Below are positions 1-8,915 of a stretch of DNA of 64,000 bases, piece by piece. The translations under genes and the position numbers were made by a program. The stretch spans positions 1-64,000 of the forward strand of contig CALWVF010000011.1 in NCBI GenBank assembly GCA_944384925.1, read 5' to 3'. The DNA is from an uncultured Clostridia bacterium (GTDB taxonomy: Bacteria > Bacillota > Clostridia > Oscillospirales > Acutalibacteraceae). The notes beneath the pieces are model-generated. The model was not told the origin of the DNA. It was given only the letters and a program-made list of their open reading frames with translations, and ran no database searches. Every line of letters starts with the position of its first letter. The first letter of the stretch is position 1.

Positions 1-1
1 A

Positions 2-3000
2 GAACTATATAATAAATTAGAAAAACTTTGCATATCATATTTAAATTCATACTGTAGAATAACCTTCACTAGAGAAGCTCGGCAAAGAAAAGCCTTAGTA
101 CAATCTATCCTAAAAAAATGTCATAAGCTTATATCACACTATCCTAATAAAGATAAGCCTAATTTAAAAACTCCTGAACCTGATTTTAAAAGAAAAAAAG
201 AAGAGCTTGATAATAATATTGTGTCATTTGAATCCATGGGCTTTTCAGCAAGAGAAGCACAGATGGCAGGGTTTGAAAAGGAAGCCATATTGTACGGATA
301 CAATCGGGATGAAATTGCAAAATTGTATGGAGGAAAGAATGGAACATTAGACAAGAAAATTTTAAAACAAATAAAATCTGTATTAGGTGATAATGCTAAG
401 AAGTTTGCAGCGCATGGCTATACAATAGACGAAGCAAAGAAAGCAGGTTTTAAAAAGAAAAACATATTGTACGGATATAATCGGAATGAAATTGTAAAAG
501 CGTATGGAAAGAATGGAAAATTAAAGAAGAAAACTTTACAACAAATAAAAGCAGTAGTAAATAATATTAGGCAATTTAAAGACAATGGCTATACAGAACA
601 AGAGGCAAAGCTAGCAGGATTTAGCTATAAAGACAAATTGTTCGAATATCACGGGTACAAACTTGTAGAGCCGTCAACAACTGACGATAATAATGAGAAC
701 TCCTCCACTCTTAAGGAATTTACTACGCCTAAACTTGTGAAAGTTAAAAAAGAACATGGTTTAAAAAGGCACGTCTTTAAAAAGAATAATGATTTACAAT
801 TATTAAATATTGATGACAATGAAAAACCTGTAAATACAACTAACTTTAACAAAAATAACATTGATTCCTTTGAGCCTTCAATTGATTGGCCTGATTCATT
901 ACAATTAGATAATGAGGAATACACAGGCAGAATAGGGCCAATATCTCAAGAGTCTTCTCAAAACTCTATGAGTGATATTTCCTCAGTACCACCATCACCT
1001 GTCGTATCCAGTTTATTAGATACTAATACCTCCACACCTAACTTGAAATCTAAAACTGAGGATAATGCTTCTGAAACTGAAATTACTAAGGATAATAATT
1101 CTCTTATTGAATCCACTAATGGCCTAGAAGTTACACCCACAGAAATTCCTAACACAGCATCTCAGGGTGAGACTCTTGAAAAAACACAAGAAAATAACTC
1201 CACACCTAACTTGAAACCTCAAACTGAGGATAATATTACTCAATCTGAAATTGCTAAGGATGAGACACCTCTCGCGGGGCCTACTATTACCCCAGCAAGT
1301 ACCCAAATTGATAAAACCACAGAAATTTCTAACACAAATCCATTACCTTTCAAGAGGAAAACTAATACCTCACGTCCTGCCAAGATACAAAATAATGAAC
1401 ACAATTCTTGTTATTTTGACTCCCTCATGCTTCAACTATATAATATAGAGGAGCTTAGAAACGTCTTTTTAAGTTATAACTCTAAGGGAACAGAAAACCT
1501 AGCCTCTTATATAAAGCAAATATTTATACAAATGCAACAGAGTATTGAATCACAAAAAATAATTACTTTTAGTATCCTAGAAGATAAATTTAAGCAACGT
1601 TACCCTGATATTTATGATGGTGAACAAAAAGATGTAGCTGAAATATATGGTATAATTTTATCAACTTTAGAAAGTGAATGCCCTAAACTTTACAATCAAA
1701 TAAGTACGATAACCGGTGTAGAGATTGACGCTTCCCAAGAAGCTACATCAGCACAAAATTCATACACATCTAACATACCATTCGATTTTGAGCTTGATGA
1801 ATCTAATATAAAAAATTCCTCTAATTATTTAGTAATTCAAAGCCCAGAATCATCTGAAACATTGCAGCAAGAAAAGACAATTACTTTAGCAAACGGAGAA
1901 TCTGTAAAGTATTCCTTAATTGGATGCACATTGCATCATCAGTATCAGTTTGGACATTACACGTCTTTAGTTAAAAACCCTGCTACTAATAAATGGTATC
2001 ACGAAGATGATCTTTCACCAGGGACCACACTTCCCACTAGTTCATTCCCAAGTAAAAACCCATTAATTTCAAACAAAACAGCTACACTTTTGTTCTATAA
2101 AAAAATTAATGAGTCAGCAGATAAAACAGGCCAATCAAAAGCACCACTTGAAAAGCAAAAGAATCCGGCAAATACACCTCCTGCATCCAATGACATTAAA
2201 AAAGGCAAAGGTCCACATCATCACCACAAAAAACATCACTCAAAGAAAACTGATTCATCTGAAAAAAGTCCAGGGCAAGGCGTTGCTAAAAGAATTCTAA
2301 AAGGTGCTGTTTTGAAAAAAGATTGGACAACTCTATTCACTAATGATGAAAATGAACTAAAAAACAATCCTCAAAAAATAAGTGACCTGTTTAGCATTAA
2401 AGATGGTGTTACATATGTTAAGGCGCAAGATGGCGAAGAAATAAAAGCCGGTACTTTTCACGAATATAGTGTTGGAGGATTAAAAGAAGAACTAAAAGGC
2501 AAGACAAAAACCGGTGGAGGAAAAATATCTGCAATAGGTGTTGCAGGTAATAATCCAGACTTAAAACATGTTGATGTTGGTTGTCTACAAGCAGATCCTC
2601 AATATGCTAATAACACAGTTTTTGTTCTGGCATCTAATTTTAACGCACTTGAAACATTAGGTACTAATGATGATATAGATAAAAAAAAGTTAAGTTCATA
2701 TGCATATGATAATACTCAAGGACCAATAGCTTCAATATCTGCCCCGGCAACTGCTTTTTATAGGCAATATGGAATATTCCGAAACAAAGACAATGAGAAG
2801 AACCCTCTTGAATGGAAGCAAAGAAACAATGGATTCAAAGATACACAGCAATTGGAACCAAAACAACTGAATTTACTAGAAGACTTAGGAATTAACACTC
2901 AAAATGGGTATGTTGTTGATAGCAGCGAAGATGTATATAAAAAAATATTCGGTAAATTTAGAAGCAGCAAAGGTAAAGGTAAAAACAAACATGAATTACC

Positions 3001-3565
3001 AAATGGCATTACTTTAGACCAATTACCTAATAATGAAAAAGAAGCATACAACAAGTTTAAGATAGCATATTTTTCAGACTGTCAGGTAGTTTATAATAAC
3101 AAGACAAAAGAGGAACTTGATAAATTTTATGATAAAAATCAATATGTCGATCAGGTTTGTGTTGCAGCATTAGCTTTAGATTATGGTAAACACTCAAAGA
3201 TGTCTAAGTCTAATACAAACGATCGCAAATCTGCAAAAATGGTGATAAAAGCACAATACGAAGCAATTTTCAGAGCCGCTGCCCTTCATGGTAAGAAAAA
3301 TGTTGTTCTTACAATAGTTGGCGGTGGAGTATTTAATAACGATCCAAATTGGACAGTTGATGCATTAAGGGAATTAAAAGATATCATTCAAGATTATGGA
3401 TTAAATGTTATTGTAAATACTTTTAATAGTGAGCGTATGGATCAAAAGGCCAAAAGTGCTCTTATAAAATTAATAAAGGAAACAGGAGGTACCTTTAATG
3501 AATATAGGGGAAATTCTGGCCAAGCTGTAGATTTAGCTAAAGAGGGTCACCATTATTATAAATAA
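2..3565 (+). CDS. Large eukaryotic-like multidomain protein with USP (peptidase C19)-like domain, 5' partial
   Basis: The frame is open from base 2, so the GTG at 221 is only the first in-frame start codon inside the window and the gene begins upstream; 1187 residues are visible. Numbering from base 2, residues 74-223 hold three degenerate ~60-residue repeats (core like GYT-x-x-EAKKAGF, then LYGYNR-x-EI). A long Ser/Thr/Asn-rich linker follows. Residues 460-700 resemble a ubiquitin-specific protease: Cys box NSCYFDSLMLQLYN (Cys470) and His box GHYTSLVKNPATNKWYHEDD (His652, with Asp candidates at its end). A His/Lys-rich stretch (GPHHHHKKHHSKK) leads to a C-terminal ~450-residue domain with motifs VLASNFNALE, DNTQGP and TIVGGGVFNNDPNW. 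No membrane segment or signal peptide is seen in this part. C19 deubiquitinases are typical of eukaryotes and rare in bacteria, mainly in intracellular or host-associated ones, so a host-directed effector is inferred. Catalysis and secretion are unproven. Confidence 0.8.
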   Translation, partial: ELYNKLEKLCISYLNSYCRITFTREARQRKALVQSILKKCHKLISHYPNKDKPNLKTPEPDFKRKKEELDNNIVSFESMGFSAREAQMAGFEKEAILYGYNRDEIAKLYGGKNGTLDKKILKQIKSVLGDNAKKFAAHGYTIDEAKKAGFKKKNILYGYNRNEIVKAYGKNGKLKKKTLQQIKAVVNNIRQFKDNGYTEQEAKLAGFSYKDKLFEYHGYKLVEPSTTDDNNENSSTLKEFTTPKLVKVKKEHGLKRHVFKKNNDLQLLNIDDNEKPVNTTNFNKNNIDSFEPSIDWPDSLQLDNEEYTGRIGPISQESSQNSMSDISSVPPSPVVSSLLDTNTSTPNLKSKTEDNASETEITKDNNSLIESTNGLEVTPTEIPNTASQGETLEKTQENNSTPNLKPQTEDNITQSEIAKDETPLAGPTITPASTQIDKTTEISNTNPLPFKRKTNTSRPAKIQNNEHNSCYFDSLMLQLYNIEELRNVFLSYNSKGTENLASYIKQIFIQMQQSIESQKIITFSILEDKFKQRYPDIYDGEQKDVAEIYGIILSTLESECPKLYNQISTITGVEIDASQEATSAQNSYTSNIPFDFELDESNIKNSSNYLVIQSPESSETLQQEKTITLANGESVKYSLIGCTLHHQYQFGHYTSLVKNPATNKWYHEDDLSPGTTLPTSSFPSKNPLISNKTATLLFYKKINESADKTGQSKAPLEKQKNPANTPPASNDIKKGKGPHHHHKKHHSKKTDSSEKSPGQGVAKRILKGAVLKKDWTTLFTNDENELKNNPQKISDLFSIKDGVTYVKAQDGEEIKAGTFHEYSVGGLKEELKGKTKTGGGKISAIGVAGNNPDLKHVDVGCLQADPQYANNTVFVLASNFNALETLGTNDDIDKKKLSSYAYDNTQGPIASISAPATAFYRQYGIFRNKDNEKNPLEWKQRNNGFKDTQQLEPKQLNLLEDLGINTQNGYVVDSSEDVYKKIFGKFRSSKGKGKNKHELPNGITLDQLPNNEKEAYNKFKIAYFSDCQVVYNNKTKEELDKFYDKNQYVDQVCVAALALDYGKHSKMSKSNTNDRKSAKMVIKAQYEAIFRAAALHGKKNVVLTIVGGGVFNNDPNWTVDALRELKDIIQDYGLNVIVNTFNSERMDQKAKSALIKLIKETGGTFNEYRGNSGQAVDLAKEGHHYYK

Positions 3566-3707
3566 TGTATATGTAAAACATTATTTATGTATATTCACAG
3601 TGATTTTGGTTTCATAAAAACTCATATGAAAATAGACAAACCTCCTCTTTATCACTATAGTTTACATAGCTAAATTCTCTATAAAAGATATGAAAAATAA
3701 GGTTTAC

Positions 3708-3746
3708 GAAAACCCCTGTTTAGTTCAAAACTAAAGAGGGGTTTTC
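3708..3746. terminator. Rho-independent terminator, probably bidirectional
   Basis: A 10-bp stem (GAAAACCCCT / AGGGGTTTTC) continues after one mismatch into a 7-bp stem (TTTAGTT / AACTAAA) with a CAA loop, followed by a T-rich stretch. It lies between the convergent USP-like gene and the RsbW-like gene and can serve both. The 140 bases between the end of the USP-like gene and this hairpin show nothing else. Confidence 0.8.
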
Positions 3747-3793
3747 TATAATTTTTAATTAAAAAGTACTTAGAATATATATACTGTTATGTC

Positions 3794-4219
3794 CTAAGTG
3801 TTTTTGTAATAATCTATTTCTTTTATAATGGTTAATATATTGTTACCATCTTTAAAATCATAATATATTTTATCAACATTCTTTTTTACCATAAAAATTC
3901 CCAGTCCACCCTCTTTTCTTTCGTCAAGTTTAAGATTAATATTAGGATCTGAGTTTAAAAGCGGGTTGTATTTCCTACCATTATCAATAAATTGTATGTA
4001 TATTCTTGATTCTTTAATATTCAAGCCACATTTAACAGTTATAAAGCCATCTTTATTTTTATAAGCATATCTTGCCACATTAACATATATTTCTTCGACA
4101 GAAATTAAAAGTTTAATTTTTTCTTTGTCATTACAATTATAATTTAAAAGTTTATTTTCAATAAAATCAATAACACTACTTAAATTGTCAACTCTAGCTA
4201 ATACTTTTATCTCATCCAT
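3794..4219 (-). CDS. RsbW/SpoIIAB-like ATP-binding protein (GHKL ATPase)
   Basis: This 141-residue protein has the layout of anti-sigma-factor/serine-kinase HATPases. It has an N-box (VEEIYVNVARYAY, with the E-x-x-x-N pair), a G1 box with the DNG triad (FIDNGRKYNP) and a glycine-rich G2 box (GGLGIFMVKK). Family members bind ATP and either phosphorylate an anti-anti-sigma factor or hold a sigma factor inactive. No sigma factor or STAS partner is adjacent, so the target is unknown. An upstream ATG at 4258 is open, but AGGAGG lies just before the ATG at 4219, which is chosen here. It stands alone on the minus strand, divergent from the zinc importer operon. Confidence 0.8.
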   Translation of the reverse strand: MDEIKVLARVDNLSSVIDFIENKLLNYNCNDKEKIKLLISVEEIYVNVARYAYKNKDGFITVKCGLNIKESRIYIQFIDNGRKYNPLLNSDPNINLKLDERKEGGLGIFMVKKNVDKIYYDFKDGNNILTIIKEIDYYKNT

Positions 4220-4350
4220 AATTATACCTCCTAAACATTTCATTTTAATATACCACAAAATGTATTTTTATTACAGTACTTTTCTTATTATTTTAATTCA
4301 AACATATTTATTTTTAAACAACTTTATAACATTTTATGATAAAATATTAA

Positions 4351-4379
4351 TTGACACTTTTTAATAACTATTATATTAT
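4351..4379 (+). promoter_or_regulatory. Promoter of the zinc/manganese ABC operon
   Basis: TTGACA (4351-4356), 17 bp, then TATTAT (4374-4379): a near-consensus vegetative promoter about 34 bp upstream of the substrate-binding-protein start. I saw no clear Zur-type palindrome overlapping it. Confidence 0.6.
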
Positions 4380-4412
4380 AAATAAGTATAAATTATTTGA
4401 GGTGAGCATATA

Positions 4413-5318
4413 TTGAAACGATTTATTTCTTTATTAGTCTGCATAACAATAATATTTAATTTAATAGGATGCAGTAACCAGCAAGAACACAATAATACTT
4501 CCATAAATTTATTAACTTCTTTCTACCCTGTTTACATAATGACTTTAAATATAACAAATGGTATTGAAAATGTTAATGTAAACAACATGTCTAATCAAAA
4601 CACTGGATGCTTACATGACTTCCAAATTCAACCAGAAGACATGAAAAATATAGAAAAGGCCAACGCCTTTATTATAAATGGTGTAGGCATGGAATCTTTT
4701 ATGGACAAGATTACCAATGAATTACCAAATCTTAAAGTAATAGATTCAAGTGTTGATATCGAATTACTAAAAAGTAAAGAATATAAACATGAAAATCATA
4801 AGCATAGTGAATACAATACTCATATATGGGTTTCTATATCAAATTATATGAAACAAGTAGAAAATATTTGTGATTCACTTATTAATCTTGATCCATATCA
4901 TGAATCAGAATATAAAAAAAATACCGAAATTTACTTAAAAAAACTTAATAAATTACGTGATGACATGAGTAATGCTATTAATAGCACCTCTAAAAAAGAT
5001 ATTATAACTTTCCATGACTCTTTTCCCTACTTTGCAAAAGAATTTGGGTTAAATATTGTAGAAGTTATAAACGGTGAATCTGGCTCTGAGCCAAATGCAC
5101 AAGAAATTTCAAGTATTATAAAAATAATTCAAAATTCTGATGTTGATGCTTTATTTGTAGAACCTCAATATCCTTTAACAACTGCAAATGTAATTTCTTC
5201 TGAAACGAATCTAAAAATATATACTCTTGATCCAGCTGTTACCGGTGATGCAAATCTTGATTCATATATTAAAACTATGTATGCCAACTTAAATGTTCTT
5301 AAGGAGGCCTTACATTAA
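4413..5318 (+). CDS. znuA: Metal (zinc/manganese) ABC transporter substrate-binding lipoprotein
   Basis: Cluster 9 (TroA/ZnuA-type) metal-binding lipoprotein, 301 residues. It has a short Lys-Arg start, a hydrophobic segment and the lipobox LIGC (Cys20), so it should be lipid-anchored on the outer face of the membrane. Metal-ligand regions expected for the family are present: His in GCLHDFQIQPEDM, a His-rich segment HENHKHSEYNTH, FHDSFPYFAKEFGL and the C-terminal TLDPAVTGD. The His-rich loop favours zinc over manganese, but this is not decisive. It starts at TTG 4413 behind GAGGTGAG. It is followed after 2 bp by the ATPase and permease genes, forming a complete importer. Confidence 0.88.
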   Translation: MKRFISLLVCITIIFNLIGCSNQQEHNNTSINLLTSFYPVYIMTLNITNGIENVNVNNMSNQNTGCLHDFQIQPEDMKNIEKANAFIINGVGMESFMDKITNELPNLKVIDSSVDIELLKSKEYKHENHKHSEYNTHIWVSISNYMKQVENICDSLINLDPYHESEYKKNTEIYLKKLNKLRDDMSNAINSTSKKDIITFHDSFPYFAKEFGLNIVEVINGESGSEPNAQEISSIIKIIQNSDVDALFVEPQYPLTTANVISSETNLKIYTLDPAVTGDANLDSYIKTMYANLNVLKEALH

Positions 5319-5320
5319 TA

Positions 5321-6070
5321 ATGAATTCTTATTTGCATAAATGTTTATGTAGTGTAAAAATTAAAAATTTGGGGGTCAAAAAGGGAGAACATACAATTCT
5401 CTATGATGTATCACTTAATGCTAATCATGGAGAAATTCTAGCACTCATAGGTAAAAATGGTTCAGGTAAAACTACTTTACTTAAATCTATAATGAATAGA
5501 ATAGAACATACCGGAACAATTGAGTTTTTTAATAGCAGTGGAACAAAAATATTAAGTCCACGTATTGGATATGTTCCCCAAACATTAATATTTGATAAAA
5601 GTACTCCTATAACTGTCCTAGATTTGTTCTGTGCTAATTCTTCATATACCCCTATTTGGCTTAAACATTCAAAATCTATAAAGCGAAAAGCTTATGAGCT
5701 CTTAGAAAAAGTAGGCGCTCAAGACAACCTAAATAAAAAACTGGGTAATTTATCTGGTGGAGAATTACAAAGGGTTTTGCTTGCATTTGCACTTGAACCA
5801 TTGCCCGACTTATTATTATTAGATGAACCTGTATCTGCTGTCGATAGAAAGGGTATCAGTTTGTTTTATGAGCTTGTGATATCTATGAGAAATGAGTTTC
5901 ATATGCCTATAATATTAGTTTCCCATGATTTAGGACATGTAAAAAAATATGCCTCTTCCGTAGCACTAATAGACAAAACTGTAGTAGCGTTTGATACTCC
6001 TGATAAAATCATGATTAACCCTATTGTTCGAGAAACATTCGGCTTAAATATAGATGGAGGTGAAATATAA
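5321..6070 (+). CDS. znuC: Metal ABC transporter ATP-binding protein
   Basis: ABC ATPase of 249 residues that powers the metal importer from the cytoplasmic side. It shows Walker A GKNGSGKTTLLKSI, Q-loop region GYVPQ, signature LSGGELQRVLLAFAL, Walker B LLLLDEPVSAVD and the switch His in LVSHDLGHV. An AAGGAGG site inside the 3' end of the preceding gene precedes the ATG by about 13 bases. It lies between binding protein and permease, and the permease starts 1 base after its stop. The assignment to zinc rather than manganese rests on the partner lipoprotein. Confidence 0.88.
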   Translation: MNSYLHKCLCSVKIKNLGVKKGEHTILYDVSLNANHGEILALIGKNGSGKTTLLKSIMNRIEHTGTIEFFNSSGTKILSPRIGYVPQTLIFDKSTPITVLDLFCANSSYTPIWLKHSKSIKRKAYELLEKVGAQDNLNKKLGNLSGGELQRVLLAFALEPLPDLLLLDEPVSAVDRKGISLFYELVISMRNEFHMPIILVSHDLGHVKKYASSVALIDKTVVAFDTPDKIMINPIVRETFGLNIDGGEI

Positions 6071-6913
6071 ATGTCATACCTCTTCTATATATTAGAAAGT
6101 ATAATTCCATTTGAATGGATAAATTTTAATTTTATGAAAAATGCATTACTAGCGGTTATATTGATAACACCACTTCTAGGCATAACCGGTACTATGATAG
6201 TAAACAATAAAATGTCGTTCTTTTCCGATGCATTAGGACATTCTGCTCTCACTGGCATAGCAATAGGAGCCATACTTGGTATCAACAATTATATTTTATC
6301 TATGCTTGGATTTTCTTTATTATTTGCTCTTGCGATATCTTCAATTATAGACTCCGGTCTTTCTTCATCAGATACTATTATAGGTGTATTTTCTTCCACA
6401 GGAGTCGCACTCGGAGTTGTTTTATTATCTATAAACGGAGGTTTTGCCAAATACTCTAATTATTTGATAGGCGATATTTTATCAATAACACCAAAAGAAA
6501 TATTATTATTGTTAATAGTATTAATTATAGTTATATCTATATGGATTATTTCATTTAATAGGCTTATGCTTTCAAGTTTAAATTCGGACTTAGCATTTAG
6601 TAAACAGATAAATGTAAAATTTTACAAAAATATATTTGTAATATTAATATCTCTAATAGTTACAGTATCTATTAAATGGGTTGGTATATTAATAATAAAT
6701 TCATTACTAGTTCTACCTGCTGCTGCATCAAGAAATATTGCAAAAAATGTAAAACAATATCATTTATTTTCTGTAGTTTTCTCTTTGACTTCTGGTATTA
6801 TAGGACTTATTTTATCTTATTATTTAGGAACTGCAACCGGAGCAACTATAGTACTAATATCTGCATTAATATTTTTTATAACATTTTTTATAGGTAAGAG
6901 GTTAAATAAATAA
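6071..6913 (+). CDS. znuB: Metal ABC transporter permease
   Basis: ABC-3 family integral membrane permease, 280 residues, with about 8 hydrophobic segments. Family-typical stretches include FFSDALGHSALTGIAIG in the first third and the segment LIINSLLVLPAAASRNIAKN, where ABC-3 permeases contact the ATPase. It should form the homodimeric pore for zinc or manganese import. It is the last gene of the three-gene operon and no hairpin follows before the next gene 41 bp downstream, so read-through into the hydrolase gene is possible. Confidence 0.88.
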   Translation: MSYLFYILESIIPFEWINFNFMKNALLAVILITPLLGITGTMIVNNKMSFFSDALGHSALTGIAIGAILGINNYILSMLGFSLLFALAISSIIDSGLSSSDTIIGVFSSTGVALGVVLLSINGGFAKYSNYLIGDILSITPKEILLLLIVLIIVISIWIISFNRLMLSSLNSDLAFSKQINVKFYKNIFVILISLIVTVSIKWVGILIINSLLVLPAAASRNIAKNVKQYHLFSVVFSLTSGIIGLILSYYLGTATGATIVLISALIFFITFFIGKRLNK

Positions 6914-6954
6914 TTATTCTATAACTTAAAAAATTCAAATTTTTAATTAAGGCC

Positions 6955-8769
6955 GTGATTCACATAAATAATATATTTAAACAATTTAAATTTGCTGACT
7001 TTTTTTTAAAGCTTTACAGGGGGGATTTACGGAACCTCACTGCGTACAAGTTTCAACCACAAAAGCCAATATTCTATCCTGTTAAAAATTCTAACATGAT
7101 ATTTAAACGTTGTTCACCTGAACATCAGGGTATAAATTCTAAACATATAGAGCAGCTTTACAAAACTCTTATTAATAATAAATATTCTAATACTCACAGC
7201 ATCCTTATATTAAGAAATAATTATATAATTAGTGAAGGATATTTTAAACCATATAACAAAGAGTATAGGCATTTTTTATATTCAATAAGTAAGACTGTTG
7301 TTGGATTAGCTGTTGGTATTGCAATAAATGAAGGATATTTATCATTAGATGACAAAGTAAAAGATATTTTTCCAGAACATTCTATAAAAGCTAATAATCC
7401 TAATATAAATGATTTAAATATTTATCATCTTTTAACAATGACTTCTGGAATAAGTTTTAATGAAATAGGCTCTATTACAACTGAAAATTGGATAAAATCA
7501 TTTATTGAATCTGATTTTTTGTTTAAACCAGGCCAAAATTTCAATTACAACAGTATGAATACTTATATATTAAGTGCTATAATATGTAAAAAGACAGGCA
7601 TGAGCCTTGTTGAATTTTTAACACCCAGACTTTTTGAGCCTCTTGGAATTAAGGATGTCTTTTGGGAAAAGTGTCCGTTAAATATTGAAAAAGGTGGTTG
7701 GGGTTTAAGCTTAACAAGTTACGAATTAGCTAAGTTAGGCCAATTATTTTTACAAAATGGTGTATGGAATGGTCAACAAATTATACCAAAAATTTGGATA
7801 GATGATTCTGTAAAACATCATGTTAAAACAGATTTTAATATGCTATGTGAATTTTATGGGTATCAAATTTGGAGTTTCCCTATAGAAGGTGCATACCAAT
7901 TTAATGGTATGTTTGGACAATATGTTCTAGTTATTCCAAAACACAACATGGTAATTGTAGTAACCAGCGGTAATAGTAACATATTTCCTGAAGGTTCAAC
8001 ATTGGAAATACTATATAAATTTTTAACAGATAATAAATTGTTTACCAACAACTCTTTATTACAAAATATTCGATCATATAAAAGATTAATTAATACTACT
8101 AAACATTTATCTACCCTTAAAAAATCGTATTATATCCCAGATGGACATATATATAAGATTATAAATGTATTACAAAAAATATATTCTTCTAAAAATTTAT
8201 ATCCTCAAGAATTAAAATACAACAATAATTCATATAAAATAAATAAAAATAATGAATCTATACTTCCAGTTATATTGCAATGTACACATAATAATTTTAG
8301 TGAAGGGATAAATAAAATTTACTTATCTTTTAATGAATCATCCTATAATATAAAAGTAACTGAAGGAAATATGGTTTATAGTATAAGTGTGGGCAAACAT
8401 GATGAGTATTTATACAATACTTTAAATTTCAATGGTGAATATTATAAAGTTTCAAGCACTAGTATGTGGACAATTAATGAAAATGATGAAGATGTCTTAA
8501 AAATATTCATTTCATTTATTGAAACTCCAAATACTCGAATTTTAACATTTATTTTTTCACAAAATAACATAACTATTAAACTTAGTGAAACTCCAAGTCC
8601 TATCGACAGTATTTATAAAATTTTTAAATTTAATAAGATTTTTAAATTTCGAAATACAAGTAATTTTTCAGAAAATATATTAAACGAAAGATTCTCAAAA
8701 ATCGTCTTCCCTACATTATACGGTACATTATATAAAACTAATTTCACATCCGATGTAATTAAACATTAA
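6955..8769 (+). CDS. Serine hydrolase, beta-lactamase (class C / PBP4*-like) family, with C-terminal extension
   Basis: A 604-residue protein. Residues ~50-365 match the serine beta-lactamase-like fold: nucleophile motif SISK (Ser110-Lys113), a second-motif region FNYNSMNTY (Tyr198), and GGWGLSLTSYELAKLGQLFL typical of 6-aminohexanoate-hydrolase/esterase-type members. No signal peptide is seen, so the protein may be cytosolic. The ~230 C-terminal residues form an AT-rich-coded beta-strand-like region that I do not recognise. The GTG at 6955 has only a weak ribosome-binding site (AAGG, too close), so the start is uncertain; an ATG at codon 48 is also possible. Its substrate is unknown. It lies between the metal importer and the NHLM exporter but is cut off from the latter by a terminator. 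Confidence 0.75.
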   Translation: MIHINNIFKQFKFADFFLKLYRGDLRNLTAYKFQPQKPIFYPVKNSNMIFKRCSPEHQGINSKHIEQLYKTLINNKYSNTHSILILRNNYIISEGYFKPYNKEYRHFLYSISKTVVGLAVGIAINEGYLSLDDKVKDIFPEHSIKANNPNINDLNIYHLLTMTSGISFNEIGSITTENWIKSFIESDFLFKPGQNFNYNSMNTYILSAIICKKTGMSLVEFLTPRLFEPLGIKDVFWEKCPLNIEKGGWGLSLTSYELAKLGQLFLQNGVWNGQQIIPKIWIDDSVKHHVKTDFNMLCEFYGYQIWSFPIEGAYQFNGMFGQYVLVIPKHNMVIVVTSGNSNIFPEGSTLEILYKFLTDNKLFTNNSLLQNIRSYKRLINTTKHLSTLKKSYYIPDGHIYKIINVLQKIYSSKNLYPQELKYNNNSYKINKNNESILPVILQCTHNNFSEGINKIYLSFNESSYNIKVTEGNMVYSISVGKHDEYLYNTLNFNGEYYKVSSTSMWTINENDEDVLKIFISFIETPNTRILTFIFSQNNITIKLSETPSPIDSIYKIFKFNKIFKFRNTSNFSENILNERFSKIVFPTLYGTLYKTNFTSDVIKH

Positions 8770-8779
8770 TACATCGGAT
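8748..8779 (+). terminator. Rho-independent terminator after the serine hydrolase
   Basis: A perfect 10-bp stem ATCCGATGTA / TACATCGGAT with a 12-base loop, followed by ATTTTTAT. The left arm overlaps the last codons of the hydrolase gene. Confidence 0.8.
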
Positions 8780-8847
8780 ATTTTTATGCAATTTTAATAT
8801 GTATTTAACTTTTTTTAAAAAAATATTGGTATTTTTATATTTATATG

Positions 8848-8876
8848 TAGAAATTTAAATAATAATATGTTATAAT
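8848..8876 (+). promoter_or_regulatory. Likely promoter of the NHLM export operon
   Basis: TATAAT (8871-8876) with TAGAAA 17 bp upstream (8848-8853), 39 bp before the adaptor gene ATG. The -35 is weak (4 of 6). Confidence 0.5.
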
Positions 8877-8915
8877 CATAAATAATTATTAAACAATAAG
8901 ACTAGGAGGGTAAAA

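Noticed and set aside
221-223. GTG as the start of the large left-edge protein
   Set aside because: The same frame is open and protein-like back to base 2, and no ribosome-binding site precedes the GTG, so the gene is cut by the window.
4351-4412. Zur operator in front of the metal importer
   Set aside because: No clear palindrome of Zur type overlaps the promoter.
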